Shown one piece after another: positions 24,146 through 38,916 of a stretch of DNA of 64,000 nt. The position numbers and the translations under genes were made by a program. Numbering within the stretch: the stretch's first letter is position 1; every line of letters begins with the position of its first letter. The stretch comes from Mesorhizobium ventifaucium (lineage in GTDB: Bacteria > Pseudomonadota > Alphaproteobacteria > Rhizobiales > Rhizobiaceae), in the NCBI RefSeq assembly GCF_935822925.1, contig NZ_CAKXZS010000008.1:124001-188000 (forward strand), written 5' to 3'. The notes beneath the pieces were generated by a model, which saw only the letters and a program-made list of their open reading frames with translations, did no database searches and was not told the DNA's origin.

Positions 24146-27190
<3,045 letters not shown>

Positions 27191-27273
27191 GATTGAACCA
27201 TCAGCGAAAGTCCATTGATCCATCAGAACTTTGCGATGGTCTTGGCCCGGCGGCTGGCGCATAGCGTTGGGCC

Positions 27274-28194
27274 ATGGCCACGCAAGCAATTCAGCTCGAA
27301 GCAGACTCAAAGGCCCGGCGTGGATTCCTGCTGGCGCTGGGCGCCTATCTCCTGTGGGGGTTGCTGCCCTTCTATATGAAGGCCGTCGCATATCTGCCGC
27401 TGGCCGAAGTCATCGCGCACCGCATCGTCTGGTCGGTGCCGATCGCGGCGGCCGTTTTGATTTGGGCCGGCCGCACGGCGGATTTTAAAGCGGCGTTGCG
27501 TCCGCCGCGCATCATTTCTATGGCGGCGCTGACGGCGGCGCTGATTTCGGTCAACTGGGGCATCTATGTCTGGGCCATCGCGGTCGACCGTACCATCGAG
27601 ACCGCGCTTGGCTACTACATCAACCCGCTTGTCAGCGTCGTTGTCGGCGCGCTGCTGCTCAGCGAACGGCTCGACCGGCTGCAAATCGCGGCGGTGGTGC
27701 TGGCGGCCATCGCGGTCGCGGTGCTGACGATCGACGCCGGCAAGCTGCCGTGGGTATCGCTGGTGCTGGCGTTTTCCTTCGCCGCCTACGCCTTCTTCCG
27801 CAAGACCCTGCCGATCGGTCCCAGCCAGGGTTTCTTGCTCGAAGTGCTGTTGCTGTCGGTGCCGGCGCTCGGCTACATCATCTTCCTCATCGTCACCGGG
27901 CAGGACCATTTCGTCTCCAGTTCCCTGAACGATACCGCACTGCTGATCGGCTGCGGCCCGGTCACCGCCATACCGCTACTGCTGTTTGGCTTCGGGGCCA
28001 AGCTGCTGCGTCTCTCCACCATCGGCATCATGCAGTATATCGCGCCGACCATTGTGTTCGTGATCGCCGTGCTGATTTTCGGCGAACCCTTCGGCAGCAC
28101 CCAGGCCATCGCCTTCGGCCTGATCTGGGCGGCGCTGGCGATCTATTCCTGGTCGATGTTCCGCGGCCGCGAGATCCGGCCGGCAATGCGTTAG
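27274..28194 (+). CDS. rarD: EamA-type transporter RarD
   Basis: A 306-residue inner-membrane protein with about ten helices of the drug/metabolite transporter superfamily. The start region GFLLALGAYLLWGLLPFYMK, then AEVIAHRIVWSVPIA and WAIAVDRTIETALGYYINPL, is the RarD subgroup signature. The substrate is unproven. It sits alone between cimA and a GST gene; the GST gene follows after 14 bp. Confidence 0.92.
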   Translation: MATQAIQLEADSKARRGFLLALGAYLLWGLLPFYMKAVAYLPLAEVIAHRIVWSVPIAAAVLIWAGRTADFKAALRPPRIISMAALTAALISVNWGIYVWAIAVDRTIETALGYYINPLVSVVVGALLLSERLDRLQIAAVVLAAIAVAVLTIDAGKLPWVSLVLAFSFAAYAFFRKTLPIGPSQGFLLEVLLLSVPALGYIIFLIVTGQDHFVSSSLNDTALLIGCGPVTAIPLLLFGFGAKLLRLSTIGIMQYIAPTIVFVIAVLIFGEPFGSTQAIAFGLIWAALAIYSWSMFRGREIRPAMR

Positions 28195-28208
28195 AGCGAG
28201 GATTTTCG

Positions 28209-28895
28209 ATGTACGTGCTGCACATAGCAAACAAGAATTACTCCTCATGGTCGCTGCGGCCATGGGTGCTGATGCGGACATTGGACGTCCCCTTCGAGGA
28301 GCGGCTGACACCGTTTCCGACCGGATCGAGTTGGAGCCTCTACCGGCCGTTCTCGCCCAGCGGCCTCGTACCGTGCCTGATTGACGACGGCTGGGCAGTC
28401 TGGGATTCGCTCGCCATCACTGAACATCTGGCCGAGCGCCACACTGGCGTCTGGCCTGCCGACGCGAAGGCGCGAGCCTGGGCGCGGTCGGCAGCGGCCG
28501 AAATGCATTCGAGCTTCACCGCCTTGCGCGGCTCCTGTCCGATGAACTGCGGTGTCCGCGTCGCGCCGGTGACGATGTCGGATGCGCTGAAGCACGACCT
28601 CTTCCGTCTCGGCGATCTCTGGGACGATGGGCTGCGCCGCTTTGGCGGACCGTTCCTGGCTGGCGATCGCTTCACTGCCGTTGACGCCTTCTTTGCCCCG
28701 GTGGCTTTTAGGGTTCAGTCCTACGGGCTGTCCTTCGAGGGCGCAGCTGCCAGCTATCCGGCGCGATTGCTGGCTCTGCCGGCGATGCGCGAATGGTACG
28801 CGGCAGCCCTTGCAGAGGTGTGGCGCGAGCCGAACCACGAAGCGGAGGTGCGCACTGCCGGCACTGTCATCGAGGATTTTCGCGCAACCTTGTAA
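28209..28895 (+). CDS. Glutathione S-transferase family protein
   Basis: A 228-residue GST-fold protein with an N-terminal thioredoxin-like domain (YVLHIANKNYSSWSLRPWVLMR with the probable active-site Ser/Tyr region, SPSGLVPCLID, and WDSLAITEHLAE) and a helical C-terminal domain (AGDRFTAVDAFFAPVAFR). It belongs to the subgroup of alphaproteobacterial GSTs starting with NKNYSSWSLRPW. It probably shares the rarD transcript. Confidence 0.9.
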   Translation: MYVLHIANKNYSSWSLRPWVLMRTLDVPFEERLTPFPTGSSWSLYRPFSPSGLVPCLIDDGWAVWDSLAITEHLAERHTGVWPADAKARAWARSAAAEMHSSFTALRGSCPMNCGVRVAPVTMSDALKHDLFRLGDLWDDGLRRFGGPFLAGDRFTAVDAFFAPVAFRVQSYGLSFEGAAASYPARLLALPAMREWYAAALAEVWREPNHEAEVRTAGTVIEDFRATL

Positions 28896-28903
28896 CGGTG
28901 CCG

Positions 28904-29905
28904 CTACATCCCGCGCCCCAGGCGCCTGACGAACAGATAGACGACCACCGCGACCGCGAGCGATATCGCCGACGCCACCCAAAAGCCCACCGGCGTATCG
29001 ACCAGCGGCAGCCCGCCGACATTCATGCCGAACAGGCCTGAGATGATCGTCATTGGCAACAGCACCGCGGTCATCACCGACAGCATGTAAAGCAACTGGT
29101 TCGACTGCGTCGTCAGCTTGGCCATCAGCTCGTCCTGCAAGAGCCGGGCGCGCGCCTGCAATTGCTCGCCGTCATGATGCAACGTATGGGCGCGGTGCGA
29201 AAGCCGTGCCGCCATGTCGTTGATCGCGTCCGGCAGGTCATTGCGATGCGAATGGTCAAGATGGCGGAACAGGCTGGTCAGCGTCGCCATCTGCCGATGG
29301 ATCACCACCAGTTGCCGGCGCGCATCGACCAGCGCCTGCCGCTCATTGTGCCATGCATCGCAGACGATGCGGTCCTCGATGCCATCGAGCGTGTCGCCAA
29401 GGCCAGCGAGTTCCGTCGTCATGCCGTCGAGCGACTGGCCCATGACAGCCTCGATCAGTTCGGCCGGAGAGCGGAACTTTCGCGATCCGTTGTCGATCGC
29501 CTTGCGGATCTTGTCGACCGATTGCAGCGGTTGCTTGCGGCCGCCGATCAGCATCATGTCGTTGAAGGCGAAGCGGAAATGGCCAAGCCCGCGCGCCTCC
29601 GCCGAATAGTCGTGGCGCAGGTCCGGCAAATCGCCGTACAGCCAGTCGCCCTCGAGGTCGATATGGCAGCCATGGCCGGCCGACAAGAAGGCATCGCGCA
29701 CCGGCGGCGGCAAAGCCGGCTCGGTGGCGATCTCGTGGCGGGCGCGCATGTCGGAAAGCTGGTAGCTGCGCCATGTCCAGTGTGTGGCGGCCGGGTCTTT
29801 GGTCCGCACGCCTTCGGCGGTGAAGTGATAGACGAAGAACAGCCCGTGCTCGTCTGGCAGGTAAGGCGACAGATCGCTGCCGTCTGGATTGAGAGGGATG
29901 TTCAT
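28904..29905 (-). CDS. zntB: ZntB/CorA-family metal transporter
   Basis: A 333-residue CorA-superfamily channel. It has a large cytoplasmic N-terminal domain with long helices (ERQALVDARRQLVVIHRQMA, SHRAHTLHHDGEQLQARARL) and two C-terminal membrane helices separated by the signature FGMNVGGLPL. The GMNVGG form with a following L-L rather than the CorA pore loop fits ZntB, linked to zinc transport. I chose the internal ATG at MNIPLNPDGSDLSPYL; an upstream start has no support. It converges on the GST gene with a 9-bp gap. Confidence 0.9.
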   Translation of the reverse strand: MNIPLNPDGSDLSPYLPDEHGLFFVYHFTAEGVRTKDPAATHWTWRSYQLSDMRARHEIATEPALPPPVRDAFLSAGHGCHIDLEGDWLYGDLPDLRHDYSAEARGLGHFRFAFNDMMLIGGRKQPLQSVDKIRKAIDNGSRKFRSPAELIEAVMGQSLDGMTTELAGLGDTLDGIEDRIVCDAWHNERQALVDARRQLVVIHRQMATLTSLFRHLDHSHRNDLPDAINDMAARLSHRAHTLHHDGEQLQARARLLQDELMAKLTTQSNQLLYMLSVMTAVLLPMTIISGLFGMNVGGLPLVDTPVGFWVASAISLAVAVVVYLFVRRLGRGM

Positions 29906-30110
29906 TATCGCGTCGCCAGTGTCTCGAATACGCCGCGTGGCGGCGACCCAGACTGTGATTATTAGCACGGGCGAACCGTTTTCGTGTGACTGTTTTGACG
30001 GTCATCCGAGGCGGCGTACCAACGCCGTTGTTCGGAGACAGTTTGGAATAATACGTCGTTGACTCGCGTTTGCGTAAAGAGCACGACGCAATCCATGCGG
30101 AGGACGTCCG

Positions 30111-31442
30111 ATGCACGCCGGCTTCCCACGAAGCCTACTCATAGCGATATTGGGAGCCGTCATGGCGGGCTGCGCTGGCTTTTCGGCGCAGAAAACGGGG
30201 GCAATAATCGGCTATGGCCCCAACCCAACCTTACCGAAACCAAGACCGACGCTGATCCCGACCGTCAACATCGCCGACGCGAAAGGCTGGCAGAAAGGTG
30301 GTACGCCGACCCCGGCGAACGGGCTGAAGGTGAACGCCTTCGCCACCGGCCTCGACCATCCGCGCTGGCTGCACGTGCTTCCGAACGGGGACGTGCTGGT
30401 TGCCGAAACCAATGCCCCTGCCAAGCATGACGAGGGCTTCAGCCTTAGAAAGGTCTTTATGGACCTGGCTATGAAGCGCGCCGGGGCCGCGACCAAAAGC
30501 GCCAACCGCATCACGCTCCTGCGCGACACCAATGGCGACGGCATTGCGGATGTGCGCAGGACGTTCGCAGAAGGCCTCAATTCTCCCTTCGGTATGACGC
30601 TGTCCAAAGGCATTCTCTATGTAGCGAATACCGACGCGCTTGTCGCTTTCCCCTACTCCAATGGCCAGACCCGAGCCACAACGCCGCCGGAAAAGATTGT
30701 CGACTTACCGGCCGGAGATCTCAACCATCATTGGACCAAGGATGTGATCGCAAGTCCGGACGGAGGCAAGCTCTATGTCAGCGTCGGCTCCAACAGTAAC
30801 GTGGGAGAAAACGGCATGACCGCGGAGAAGAACCGCGCCGCCGTCCTTGAAGTGGACCGGTCGACCCGCCGTACCCGGGTCTTCGCGTCAGGGCTGCGCA
30901 ACCCGAACGGGCTCTCCCGGAACCCTGAAACCGGCAAGCTTTGGGTCGCCGTGAACGAGCGTGACGAGATCGGCGACGATCTCGTGCCGGACTACATGAC
31001 CTCGGTTCGTGACGGCGCTTTTTACGGCTGGCCCTACAGCTATTTCGGACAGAACGTCGACGAACGCGTCAAGCCGCAGCGCCCCGATCTCGTGGCTAGC
31101 GCGGTCAAGCCCGACTATGCGCTGGGTTCCCATACCGCCTCGCTGGGACTGACCTTCTCCAAAGGCGCGTCGCTCGGCCCAGCCTACGGCAACGGCGCGT
31201 TCGTTGGCCAGCACGGCTCGTGGAACAGAAGTGTGCTCAGCGGTTACAAGGTGATCTTCGTGCCGTTCCGAGGTGGTAAACCGAGCGGTCCCCCGAAAGA
31301 TGTGCTCGCTGGCTTCGTTGGGCGTGACGGCAAGGCGATGGGCCGTCCGGTCGGCGTTGCTATCGATGAGACCGGCGCACTGCTCGTCGCCGACGATGTC
31401 GGCAATGTCATCTGGCGGGTCAGTAGGGCAGTAGGGCAGTAG
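30111..31442 (+). CDS. PQQ-type sugar (sorbosone) dehydrogenase family lipoprotein
   Basis: A 443-residue secreted beta-propeller of the sorbosone/glucose dehydrogenase family. The signal peptide ends in a lipobox (VMAGC), so it is probably an inner- or outer-membrane lipoprotein. Blades show [47 protein letters not shown], the catalytic-region [14 protein letters not shown] and [19 protein letters not shown]. The sugar substrate is unknown. The stop lies inside an 8-bp tandem repeat. Confidence 0.9.
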   Translation: MHAGFPRSLLIAILGAVMAGCAGFSAQKTGAIIGYGPNPTLPKPRPTLIPTVNIADAKGWQKGGTPTPANGLKVNAFATGLDHPRWLHVLPNGDVLVAETNAPAKHDEGFSLRKVFMDLAMKRAGAATKSANRITLLRDTNGDGIADVRRTFAEGLNSPFGMTLSKGILYVANTDALVAFPYSNGQTRATTPPEKIVDLPAGDLNHHWTKDVIASPDGGKLYVSVGSNSNVGENGMTAEKNRAAVLEVDRSTRRTRVFASGLRNPNGLSRNPETGKLWVAVNERDEIGDDLVPDYMTSVRDGAFYGWPYSYFGQNVDERVKPQRPDLVASAVKPDYALGSHTASLGLTFSKGASLGPAYGNGAFVGQHGSWNRSVLSGYKVIFVPFRGGKPSGPPKDVLAGFVGRDGKAMGRPVGVAIDETGALLVADDVGNVIWRVSRAVGQ

Positions 31443-31446
31443 GGCA
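31421..31446 (+). repeat. 8-bp tandem repeat spanning a stop codon
   Basis: Three copies of CAGTAGGG cover the last codons and the TAG stop of the sorbosone dehydrogenase gene. The period is not a multiple of three, so a change in copy number would change the C-terminus. Confidence 0.9.
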
Positions 31447-31471
31447 GGCGCGGCATGCACTACATACTCCC

Positions 31472-32083
31472 CTAAAGCTTGTCGATCACCGACTGCACAC
31501 CTTCGGTCGGTGCGTCGACCGACGATCCCGCGACCATGATGGCAGCGACGATCGCTTCCGGATCGTCGACCACCAGCGGCCGGACCCGCTGCGCGGTGTG
31601 GATGAAGCCTTCGGCCATCATATGGTCGAGCAGCGCCAGCATCGGGTCCCAGAATCCTCCAACGTTGCCGAAGACGATCGGCTTGCGATGATGGCCGAGC
31701 TGGCCCCAGGTCATGATCTCGATGATTTCCTCGACCGTGCCGATGCCGCCCGGAAGCGCCACAAACGCGTCGGATTTCTCGAACATCGTATGCTTGCGCT
31801 CGTGCATGTTTTCGGTGATGACGAGCTCGTCAAGCCGGTCAAGCGCGGTTTCGGTGGCCTCCCTGTTGATCAGGAAGCGCGGAATGATCCCCGTCACCTT
31901 GCCGCCGGCCCGCATTGCGCCCTCGGCGACGGCTCCCATGATGCCCCTGGTGCCGCCGCCATAGATCAGACGCAGGCCGGACTTGGCGATCGAACGCCCA
32001 AGCAGGTGTCCGGCCTTGGCATAGGTTACATCGCGGCCCGGAGACGAGCCGCAATAGACGCAGATGGATCGAATCGTGTTCAT
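31472..32083 (-). CDS. LOG-family protein (TIGR00730)
   Basis: A 203-residue Rossmann-fold protein with the family motif PGGIGTVEEIIEIMTWGQL. The N-terminus ICVYCGSSPGRDVTY and IYGGGTRGIMGAVAEGA are also typical. Some relatives release free cytokinins from their ribose-phosphate form; others cleave other nucleoside 5'-monophosphates. I chose the ATG at MNTIRSICVYCGSS; a longer upstream frame adds unconserved residues. Confidence 0.92.
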   Translation of the reverse strand: MNTIRSICVYCGSSPGRDVTYAKAGHLLGRSIAKSGLRLIYGGGTRGIMGAVAEGAMRAGGKVTGIIPRFLINREATETALDRLDELVITENMHERKHTMFEKSDAFVALPGGIGTVEEIIEIMTWGQLGHHRKPIVFGNVGGFWDPMLALLDHMMAEGFIHTAQRVRPLVVDDPEAIVAAIMVAGSSVDAPTEGVQSVIDKL

Positions 32084-32228
32084 GAGATGATTGGTGATTG
32101 GGTCTTTATTCGCGGTCAAGCCCGGACGGGGTTTTTCTTGTCGGCCCACTTTTCTCGTCGACCCCTTTTTCTTGTCGGCTTGGGCAAAACAGGCTAGACC
32201 GGCATTAGGTGGCTAAGGGCAGGGAAAT

Positions 32229-33632
32229 ATGACAATTAATCCAGTAAAGGCGCTTTTGTTCGCCGTCGGCGGCTCCATCGCCGCGGCGGGGACCGCCTAT
32301 GTGTCAGGCGCGCTCGACCCGTATCTCAATCGTGCGCCGCCGGCGGAAGTGGCATCGCTGACGCCGCCGGTGGAGAAGCCGGCCGAGCCGGCGACCGATG
32401 CACCGCCTCCGCCGGCGCCGGCCACAGCTGCGATGGCACCAGCAGCGCCGGCCACGGCCGATGCGATCGCGCCGACCTTCGATGTCGTTAGGGTCGAAAT
32501 CAAGGGCTCTATCGTCGTCGCCGGCAATGCCGCACCCAACGCCAAGGTCGAGATTCTCAACGGTTCTACGGTTCTCGGCTCGACGGTCGCCGGTGCCGAT
32601 GGCGCTTTTGCCATCGTCCTCGACGATCCGCTGAAACCCGGCGATTACACGATCGCGCTGCGCTCGATGACCGGCAATGTCGTGACGCCCTCGGCGCAGA
32701 CGGCTATCGTCTCGATTCCCAAGAGTCCTGCTGGCCAGGTGCTGGCGATGATCGAGGAGCCAGGCAAGGCCTCCGAATTGCTCACCGTTCCTACACCCGA
32801 AACAAAGCCTGGATCGCCGCCTGCCGGCGACAAGGCGGCCGCCCCGGCTGCCGAGGACTCCGCTGTCGGGGACCCCGCTGCCGCAGCACCAACCCCAGCC
32901 GCACCGGCTGCCACGTCGGCCACTGTCGAAGCCGCGCCCGCTCCGGGCGGGCCGGCCCCACCGGCGACACCAGCTGCAGGGCCAAAGGTCGTCGTCGAAG
33001 CGATCGAGATCGACGGCAACAAGATCTTCGTCGCCGGGCTCGCCGACCCCGGCCGCAAGGTGCGCGCCTATGCCAACGATATCTTGCTCGGCGACGCGAA
33101 GACTTCGCCCGACGGCCATTTCCTGGTCGAGGCGACACGCAACATTCCGGTCGGCACCTACACGATCCACGTCGATGCGCTCGATGCCGACGGGGTCAAG
33201 GTGGTGGCCCGTGCCGCCGTGCCGTTCGAGCGCGAGCCGGGCGAGTCGATCGCCGCCGTGGCGCCTGCCGAGGCAAAGCCGGCCGCGCCGGCAACCACGC
33301 CTGCGGCGCCCGCGGCCGAGGCGCCAGCCGATGTGGCGGCTGCGACGCCCCAGGCTGAAGTGCCCGAGACCGCGGCGCCGAAGCTCGAACACGCCGACAG
33401 CGCCGTTATCATCCGCCGCCACGATACGCTGTGGCGGATTTCGCGGCGCGTCTACGGCCAAGGCGTTCGCTACTCGACCATCTACCTCGCCAATCAGGAT
33501 CAGATCAGGAATCCCGACCGCATCTGGCCGGGGCAGGTGTTCAAGGTCCCCGGAAAATCGCAGGAAGGCGAAGCCGCCAACCTCAAGGCGATGGGTGACC
33601 AGATGACGACGGCCCCGACAAAGGCCAACTAG
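32229..33632 (+). CDS. LysM-domain protein with Pro/Ala-rich regions
   Basis: A 467-residue protein with an N-terminal hydrophobic segment (ALLFAVGGSIAAAGTAYVSG). Two Ig-like modules follow (around IKGSIVVAGNAAPNAKVEI and IEIDGNKIFVAGLADPGRK), separated by Pro/Ala linkers, then a C-terminal LysM domain (HDTLWRISRRVYGQGVRYST...NPDRIWPGQVFKVPG). LysM binds peptidoglycan, so this is an envelope protein. The Ala/Pro richness invites shadow frames on both strands, which I left out. Confidence 0.9.
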   Translation: MTINPVKALLFAVGGSIAAAGTAYVSGALDPYLNRAPPAEVASLTPPVEKPAEPATDAPPPPAPATAAMAPAAPATADAIAPTFDVVRVEIKGSIVVAGNAAPNAKVEILNGSTVLGSTVAGADGAFAIVLDDPLKPGDYTIALRSMTGNVVTPSAQTAIVSIPKSPAGQVLAMIEEPGKASELLTVPTPETKPGSPPAGDKAAAPAAEDSAVGDPAAAAPTPAAPAATSATVEAAPAPGGPAPPATPAAGPKVVVEAIEIDGNKIFVAGLADPGRKVRAYANDILLGDAKTSPDGHFLVEATRNIPVGTYTIHVDALDADGVKVVARAAVPFEREPGESIAAVAPAEAKPAAPATTPAAPAAEAPADVAAATPQAEVPETAAPKLEHADSAVIIRRHDTLWRISRRVYGQGVRYSTIYLANQDQIRNPDRIWPGQVFKVPGKSQEGEAANLKAMGDQMTTAPTKAN

Positions 33633-33672
33633 AAATCCTTTTCTTCTCTGGCGGGCTCTTGCGGAAAGTTCA

Positions 33673-33701
33673 TTCATCGTCTATCGCCGATAGACGATGA
33701 A
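33673..33701. promoter_or_regulatory. 29-bp perfect palindrome over the arsR start codon
   Basis: Fourteen-base arms TTCATCGTCTATCG / CGATAGACGATGAA meet at a single central C. The right arm contains the arsR ATG (33697). It is almost certainly the ArsR operator, giving tight autorepression, and it leaves no room for a normal ribosome site, so the transcript may be leaderless. Confidence 0.85.
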
Positions 33702-34023
33702 CGCTCCCTTGATCGAGAAGACCTGCGGCTTCGCCGACAGCCAGACCGTCGCCGCGAAGCTCGCCGCGCTTTCGCATCCGACCCGGATCGAAATTCTCCG
33801 GCACCTTTCGGCCAGCCGCTCCTGCTGCTGCCGCGAGATCGTCGACCATCTCGACCTGGCGCAGTCCACCGTTTCGCAGCACCTAAAGATATTGGTCGAT
33901 GCCGGGCTCGTCCGCTACGAGCCGGATCGGCAACGCTCGCGCTATGAAGTCGACAGCGATGCGCTCGAAGATGTTTCCGCATCGCTGGCCGCACTGGTCA
34001 ATTCGTGCTGCTCCGGCCGCTAG
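33697..34023 (+). CDS. ArsR-family regulator
   Basis: A 108-residue winged-helix repressor: KLAALSHPTRIEILRHLSA, the alpha-3/alpha-4 segment SCCCREIVDHLDLAQSTVSQ and HLKILVDAGLVRYEPDRQRSRYEV. Three adjacent cysteines at the start of the recognition region, plus others near both ends (TCGF, SCCSG), suggest binding of As(III) or another soft metal. The start codon lies in a perfect palindrome. The next gene in the same direction is an Atm1-type exporter, with a 100-bp gap holding a degenerate type A repeat. Confidence 0.9.
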   Translation: MNAPLIEKTCGFADSQTVAAKLAALSHPTRIEILRHLSASRSCCCREIVDHLDLAQSTVSQHLKILVDAGLVRYEPDRQRSRYEVDSDALEDVSASLAALVNSCCSGR

Positions 34024-34049
34024 ACTATCATCCCGAACCGAAGGACCGC

Positions 34050-34096
34050 GTCTGCGAAAAGTGGAAGCCGGTGTTCTGAAAAGATCATGGTCAAAG
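34050..34096. repeat. Dispersed palindrome (type A, degenerate copy 3)
   Basis: The core GAAAAGTGGAAGCCGG and the ending AAAAGATCATGGTCAAA match copies 1 and 4, but the outer arms are damaged. It lies between arsR and the ABC exporter gene. Confidence 0.7.
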
Positions 34097-34123
34097 CAAT
34101 AAGAAATACGAAAAGGCGATAAA

Positions 34124-36010
<1,887 letters not shown>

Positions 36011-36013
36011 CCC

Positions 36014-36886
36014 TTACGGCCAGCCAGCGCCCGGCGCGGAAGCCTCGATGCTGAGCACCAGGCCGGTGCGGGCGTCGCTGATCATGTGTTCGAAGCCGCG
36101 CCATTCGGCGGCGACGATGAACAGCGTCTTGCCCTCGGCGCCGCCGAGCATGCAGGCAAAGCAGCCGCGATCGGCATCGACGCTGTCGAGCATCGCCCCG
36201 CCCTCGCGCACCCGCACGCAGTGCCGGTTGGGGACGTCGGCATACCAGATGGCGCCGTCGGCATCGAGGCAGATGCCATCGGGAAAGCCGTTGCCGAGGT
36301 CGGCCCATCGCCGCCGGTTGGCAAGGCTGCCATCGGCGGCGATGTCGAAGGCGGTCAGCCTGTTGGCGTGGGACTCGGCGACGATCAACGTCTTGTTGTC
36401 AGGCGACACCGCCATCCCATTGGCGAAGGCGATCTTGTCTGCCACCTGCCGCACGGACCCGTCCGGGGCAATCAGCACGATGGTGCCGGGGCCGAAATGC
36501 TGGCCGGGAAGCGGCGCTGGCCCACCGCCATTGACGTAGATGTTGCCGCGCCCGTCGACGACGATCTCGTTCCAGGCGTTCCCTGAGAGGTGTCGCAGAT
36601 CGGCGTGGGTGACCAGCGTCCCGTCTGCTTCCTGGCGCAGCACCAACCCCTCACGCCCGCAGACGACGACCAGGCGACCGTCCGGCAGCCAATCGACCGA
36701 ATAGGGCAGGGTGGCCGGCACGGTGAGCATGATCTCACTGTTGCCGTCGGCATCGACGGCGATGATCTGGCCGGTTCCCCAGTTGCAGAACCAAAGCCTG
36801 CCATCATGCCAGCGCGGCGATTCGCCGAACGCCAGACCGTTCATCACGACCCGCGCTTCCTTTGCTGCTGATTTCTGTGACAGCAT
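36014..36886 (-). CDS. SMP-30/gluconolactonase-family protein
   Basis: A 290-residue six-bladed beta-propeller: GLAFGESPRWHDGRLWFCNWGTG with the metal Glu, SGNAWNEIVVDGRGNIYVN, FANGMAVSPDNKTLIVAES and the DGICLDADGAIWYAD signature. Relatives hydrolyse sugar lactones using a divalent metal. The start ATG follows GGAGGCAACAA. The 3' end faces the ABC exporter with only 3 bp between stops. Confidence 0.92.
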   Translation of the reverse strand: MLSQKSAAKEARVVMNGLAFGESPRWHDGRLWFCNWGTGQIIAVDADGNSEIMLTVPATLPYSVDWLPDGRLVVVCGREGLVLRQEADGTLVTHADLRHLSGNAWNEIVVDGRGNIYVNGGGPAPLPGQHFGPGTIVLIAPDGSVRQVADKIAFANGMAVSPDNKTLIVAESHANRLTAFDIAADGSLANRRRWADLGNGFPDGICLDADGAIWYADVPNRHCVRVREGGAMLDSVDADRGCFACMLGGAEGKTLFIVAAEWRGFEHMISDARTGLVLSIEASAPGAGWP

Positions 36887-37130
36887 TTGTTGCCTCCAGC
36901 TTTCGTTCGGCGGGCGCTTTGATAAGGCCCGTATCTCCAAGGACGCATGAGACCGGCTCGCCCCGACAACTGTCATGCCTTTGTGGACAGGCTCATTGGA
37001 CCCTTCCAACGCCCGCGATCGACTAATACGGACGAGAACGCCCCGATCCGGCGTTCCCTCATTGTTGCGTTGCGACCACAGGGTGTTTCCGCTATGGAGG
37101 CCGGACCTGAAACTAGGCTGTTTCCATTCC

Positions 37131-37829
37131 ATGGACCTCGTCGACACGATCAAGAAAACGTTTGTTCCGATCCATCGCGAAGGCTATCCGTTTATCGCCG
37201 CCTTCGCAGCGGTGACGCTTTTCCTCGGCTATTTCTCTTCGATCCTGTTCTGGGTCTGCCTCATCCTGACGGCCTGGTGCGTCTATTTCTTCCGCGATCC
37301 CGAGCGCGTCACGCCGGTCGACGACCGGCTGGTGGTGAGCCCGGCCGACGGCATCATCACGGCGGTCGGTCCGGCAGTGCCACCGCGCGAACTTGGCCTC
37401 GGCGGCGGCGAGATGACCCGCATCTCGGTGTTCATGGACGTCTTCTCCTGCCATGTGAACCGGGCTCCGGTGCGCGGCCGCATCACAAGGATAGAGCATC
37501 GGCCTGGCCAGTTCCTCAACGCCGCACTCGACAAGGCGAGCGCCGACAACGAGCGCAACGGGCTGGTCATCGACAGTCCCAACGGCACGGTGGCTGCGGT
37601 GCAAATCGCCGGCCTCGTGGCGCGGCGCATCGTCTGCTGGGCCGAGACCGGCGGCACGATCGGTATCGGCGAGCGCTTCGGGCTGATCCGCTTCGGCTCG
37701 CGCGTCGATGTGTTCCTGCCGTCGACCGCAACACCGCGTGTCGCCGTCGGCCAGACCGCGGTTGGTGGTGAAACCATACTGGCCGAATTCGGCGGCATTG
37801 CCGCAACGCCGCTCGTGCGGGTGTCCTGA
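37131..37829 (+). CDS. psd: Phosphatidylserine decarboxylase
   Basis: Psd makes phosphatidylethanolamine from phosphatidylserine. The 232-residue proenzyme has an N-terminal membrane region ([21 protein letters not shown]), [27 protein letters not shown] and the self-cleavage site near the C-terminus in [11 protein letters not shown], where the Gly-Ser bond yields the pyruvoyl group. The short length is the archaeal/alphaproteobacterial type. The stop is 3 bp before the pssA start, placing the two steps of the pathway in one operon. Confidence 0.96.
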   Translation: MDLVDTIKKTFVPIHREGYPFIAAFAAVTLFLGYFSSILFWVCLILTAWCVYFFRDPERVTPVDDRLVVSPADGIITAVGPAVPPRELGLGGGEMTRISVFMDVFSCHVNRAPVRGRITRIEHRPGQFLNAALDKASADNERNGLVIDSPNGTVAAVQIAGLVARRIVCWAETGGTIGIGERFGLIRFGSRVDVFLPSTATPRVAVGQTAVGGETILAEFGGIAATPLVRVS

Positions 37830-37832
37830 GCC

Positions 37833-38648
37833 GTGGGCGCGCCGTTCAAAAAATTCGAGGCGCATGGCAGCGGCGGCCCGCGCATCCGTGAAATTCCGTT
37901 GCGCATGGTGCTGCCCAATCTGGTCACAGTGCTCGCCATCTGCGCCGGCCTCTCGGGCATCCGCTTCGGCTTCGAAGGCCGTTTCGAGCCGGCAGTGGTG
38001 ATGGTGCTGCTGGCCGCCTTCCTCGACGGCATCGATGGCCGCCTGGCACGTATGCTGAAGGCGACGTCCAAATTCGGCGCGCAGATGGATTCGCTGGCCG
38101 ACATCGTCAATTTCGGCGTAGCACCCGCACTGGTGCTCTATGCCTTCCTGCTCGACCAGGCCGGCTCGCCGGGCTGGATTGCCGCGCTCCTGTTCACCAT
38201 CGCCTGCGGGCTGAGACTCGCTCGCTACAACGTGCTCGACGAAGAGACTGATCGCCCGCAGTGGCAGACCGAGTATTTCGTCGGCGTGCCGGCGCCGGCG
38301 GGCGCCGTGCTGGTGATGCTGCCGCTTTACCTCTACTTCCTGCGGCTTGGCGTGGAGCCGTCCCGCCCTGCCGCCTTCATCGCCGCCGGTTTCACCGTTC
38401 TGATAGCCTTCCTGCTGGTCAGCCGGCTGCCGGTCTATTCCGGAAAAAGCCTGAAAGTCCCGGGCGACAAGGTGCTGCCGATCATCCTCGGCGTCGTTCT
38501 CTACATCCTGCTGTTGATGACCTATCCCTGGTACACGCTGACGGCGTCGGTTGCCGGCTATCTGCTCTTCCTGCCGCTTAGCATCCGCGCCTATTCAAAG
38601 CGCGCCAAGCGCGAAGGCGAGAAGGTGCCGCCTTCGGACTTCGGCTGA
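37833..38648 (+). CDS. pssA: CDP-diacylglycerol-serine O-phosphatidyltransferase
   Basis: PssA makes phosphatidylserine from CDP-diacylglycerol and serine, the substrate of the Psd enzyme encoded just upstream. The 271-residue membrane protein carries the CDP-alcohol phosphotransferase motif DGIDGRLARMLKATSKFGA followed by QMDSLADIVNFG (D-G-x2-A-R-x8-G-x3-D-x3-D). About eight hydrophobic helices follow. The start is GTG. Confidence 0.96.
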   Translation: MGAPFKKFEAHGSGGPRIREIPLRMVLPNLVTVLAICAGLSGIRFGFEGRFEPAVVMVLLAAFLDGIDGRLARMLKATSKFGAQMDSLADIVNFGVAPALVLYAFLLDQAGSPGWIAALLFTIACGLRLARYNVLDEETDRPQWQTEYFVGVPAPAGAVLVMLPLYLYFLRLGVEPSRPAAFIAAGFTVLIAFLLVSRLPVYSGKSLKVPGDKVLPIILGVVLYILLLMTYPWYTLTASVAGYLLFLPLSIRAYSKRAKREGEKVPPSDFG

Positions 38649-38916
38649 CAGACCTGTCGCCTATTCCCTGATGGTCATGCCGAGCATTTTGCAGCCAAGT
38701 GGAATCACTTGGCGTCGCAGAAATGCGGCTAAACAAAGATAGAGCGAGATGCCCAGTTCAATTTGTTCAATTCGGACGCATCCCGCTCTCGCGGGAACCT
38801 GCCGGCATCTTGACCGTTCTGTCTCAGCGGGCGAGGCGAGCGACGTCGCGAACGCCTCGCTATCAGCCCTTAAAGCTGCTGTCTCAGGCGCAGGAGCTTA
38901 AGAAGAGTGAGGAGAA
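38649..38916. other. Intergenic region with a short palindrome
   Basis: About 270 bp with no gene. A hairpin GCCAAGTG-GAAT-CACTTGGC lies at 38694-38713, part of a repeat-like stretch after pssA. Confidence 0.6.

Noticed and set aside
33673..33701. Transcription terminator after the LysM gene
   Set aside because: The palindrome has no T-run and contains the arsR start codon; an operator is a better reading.
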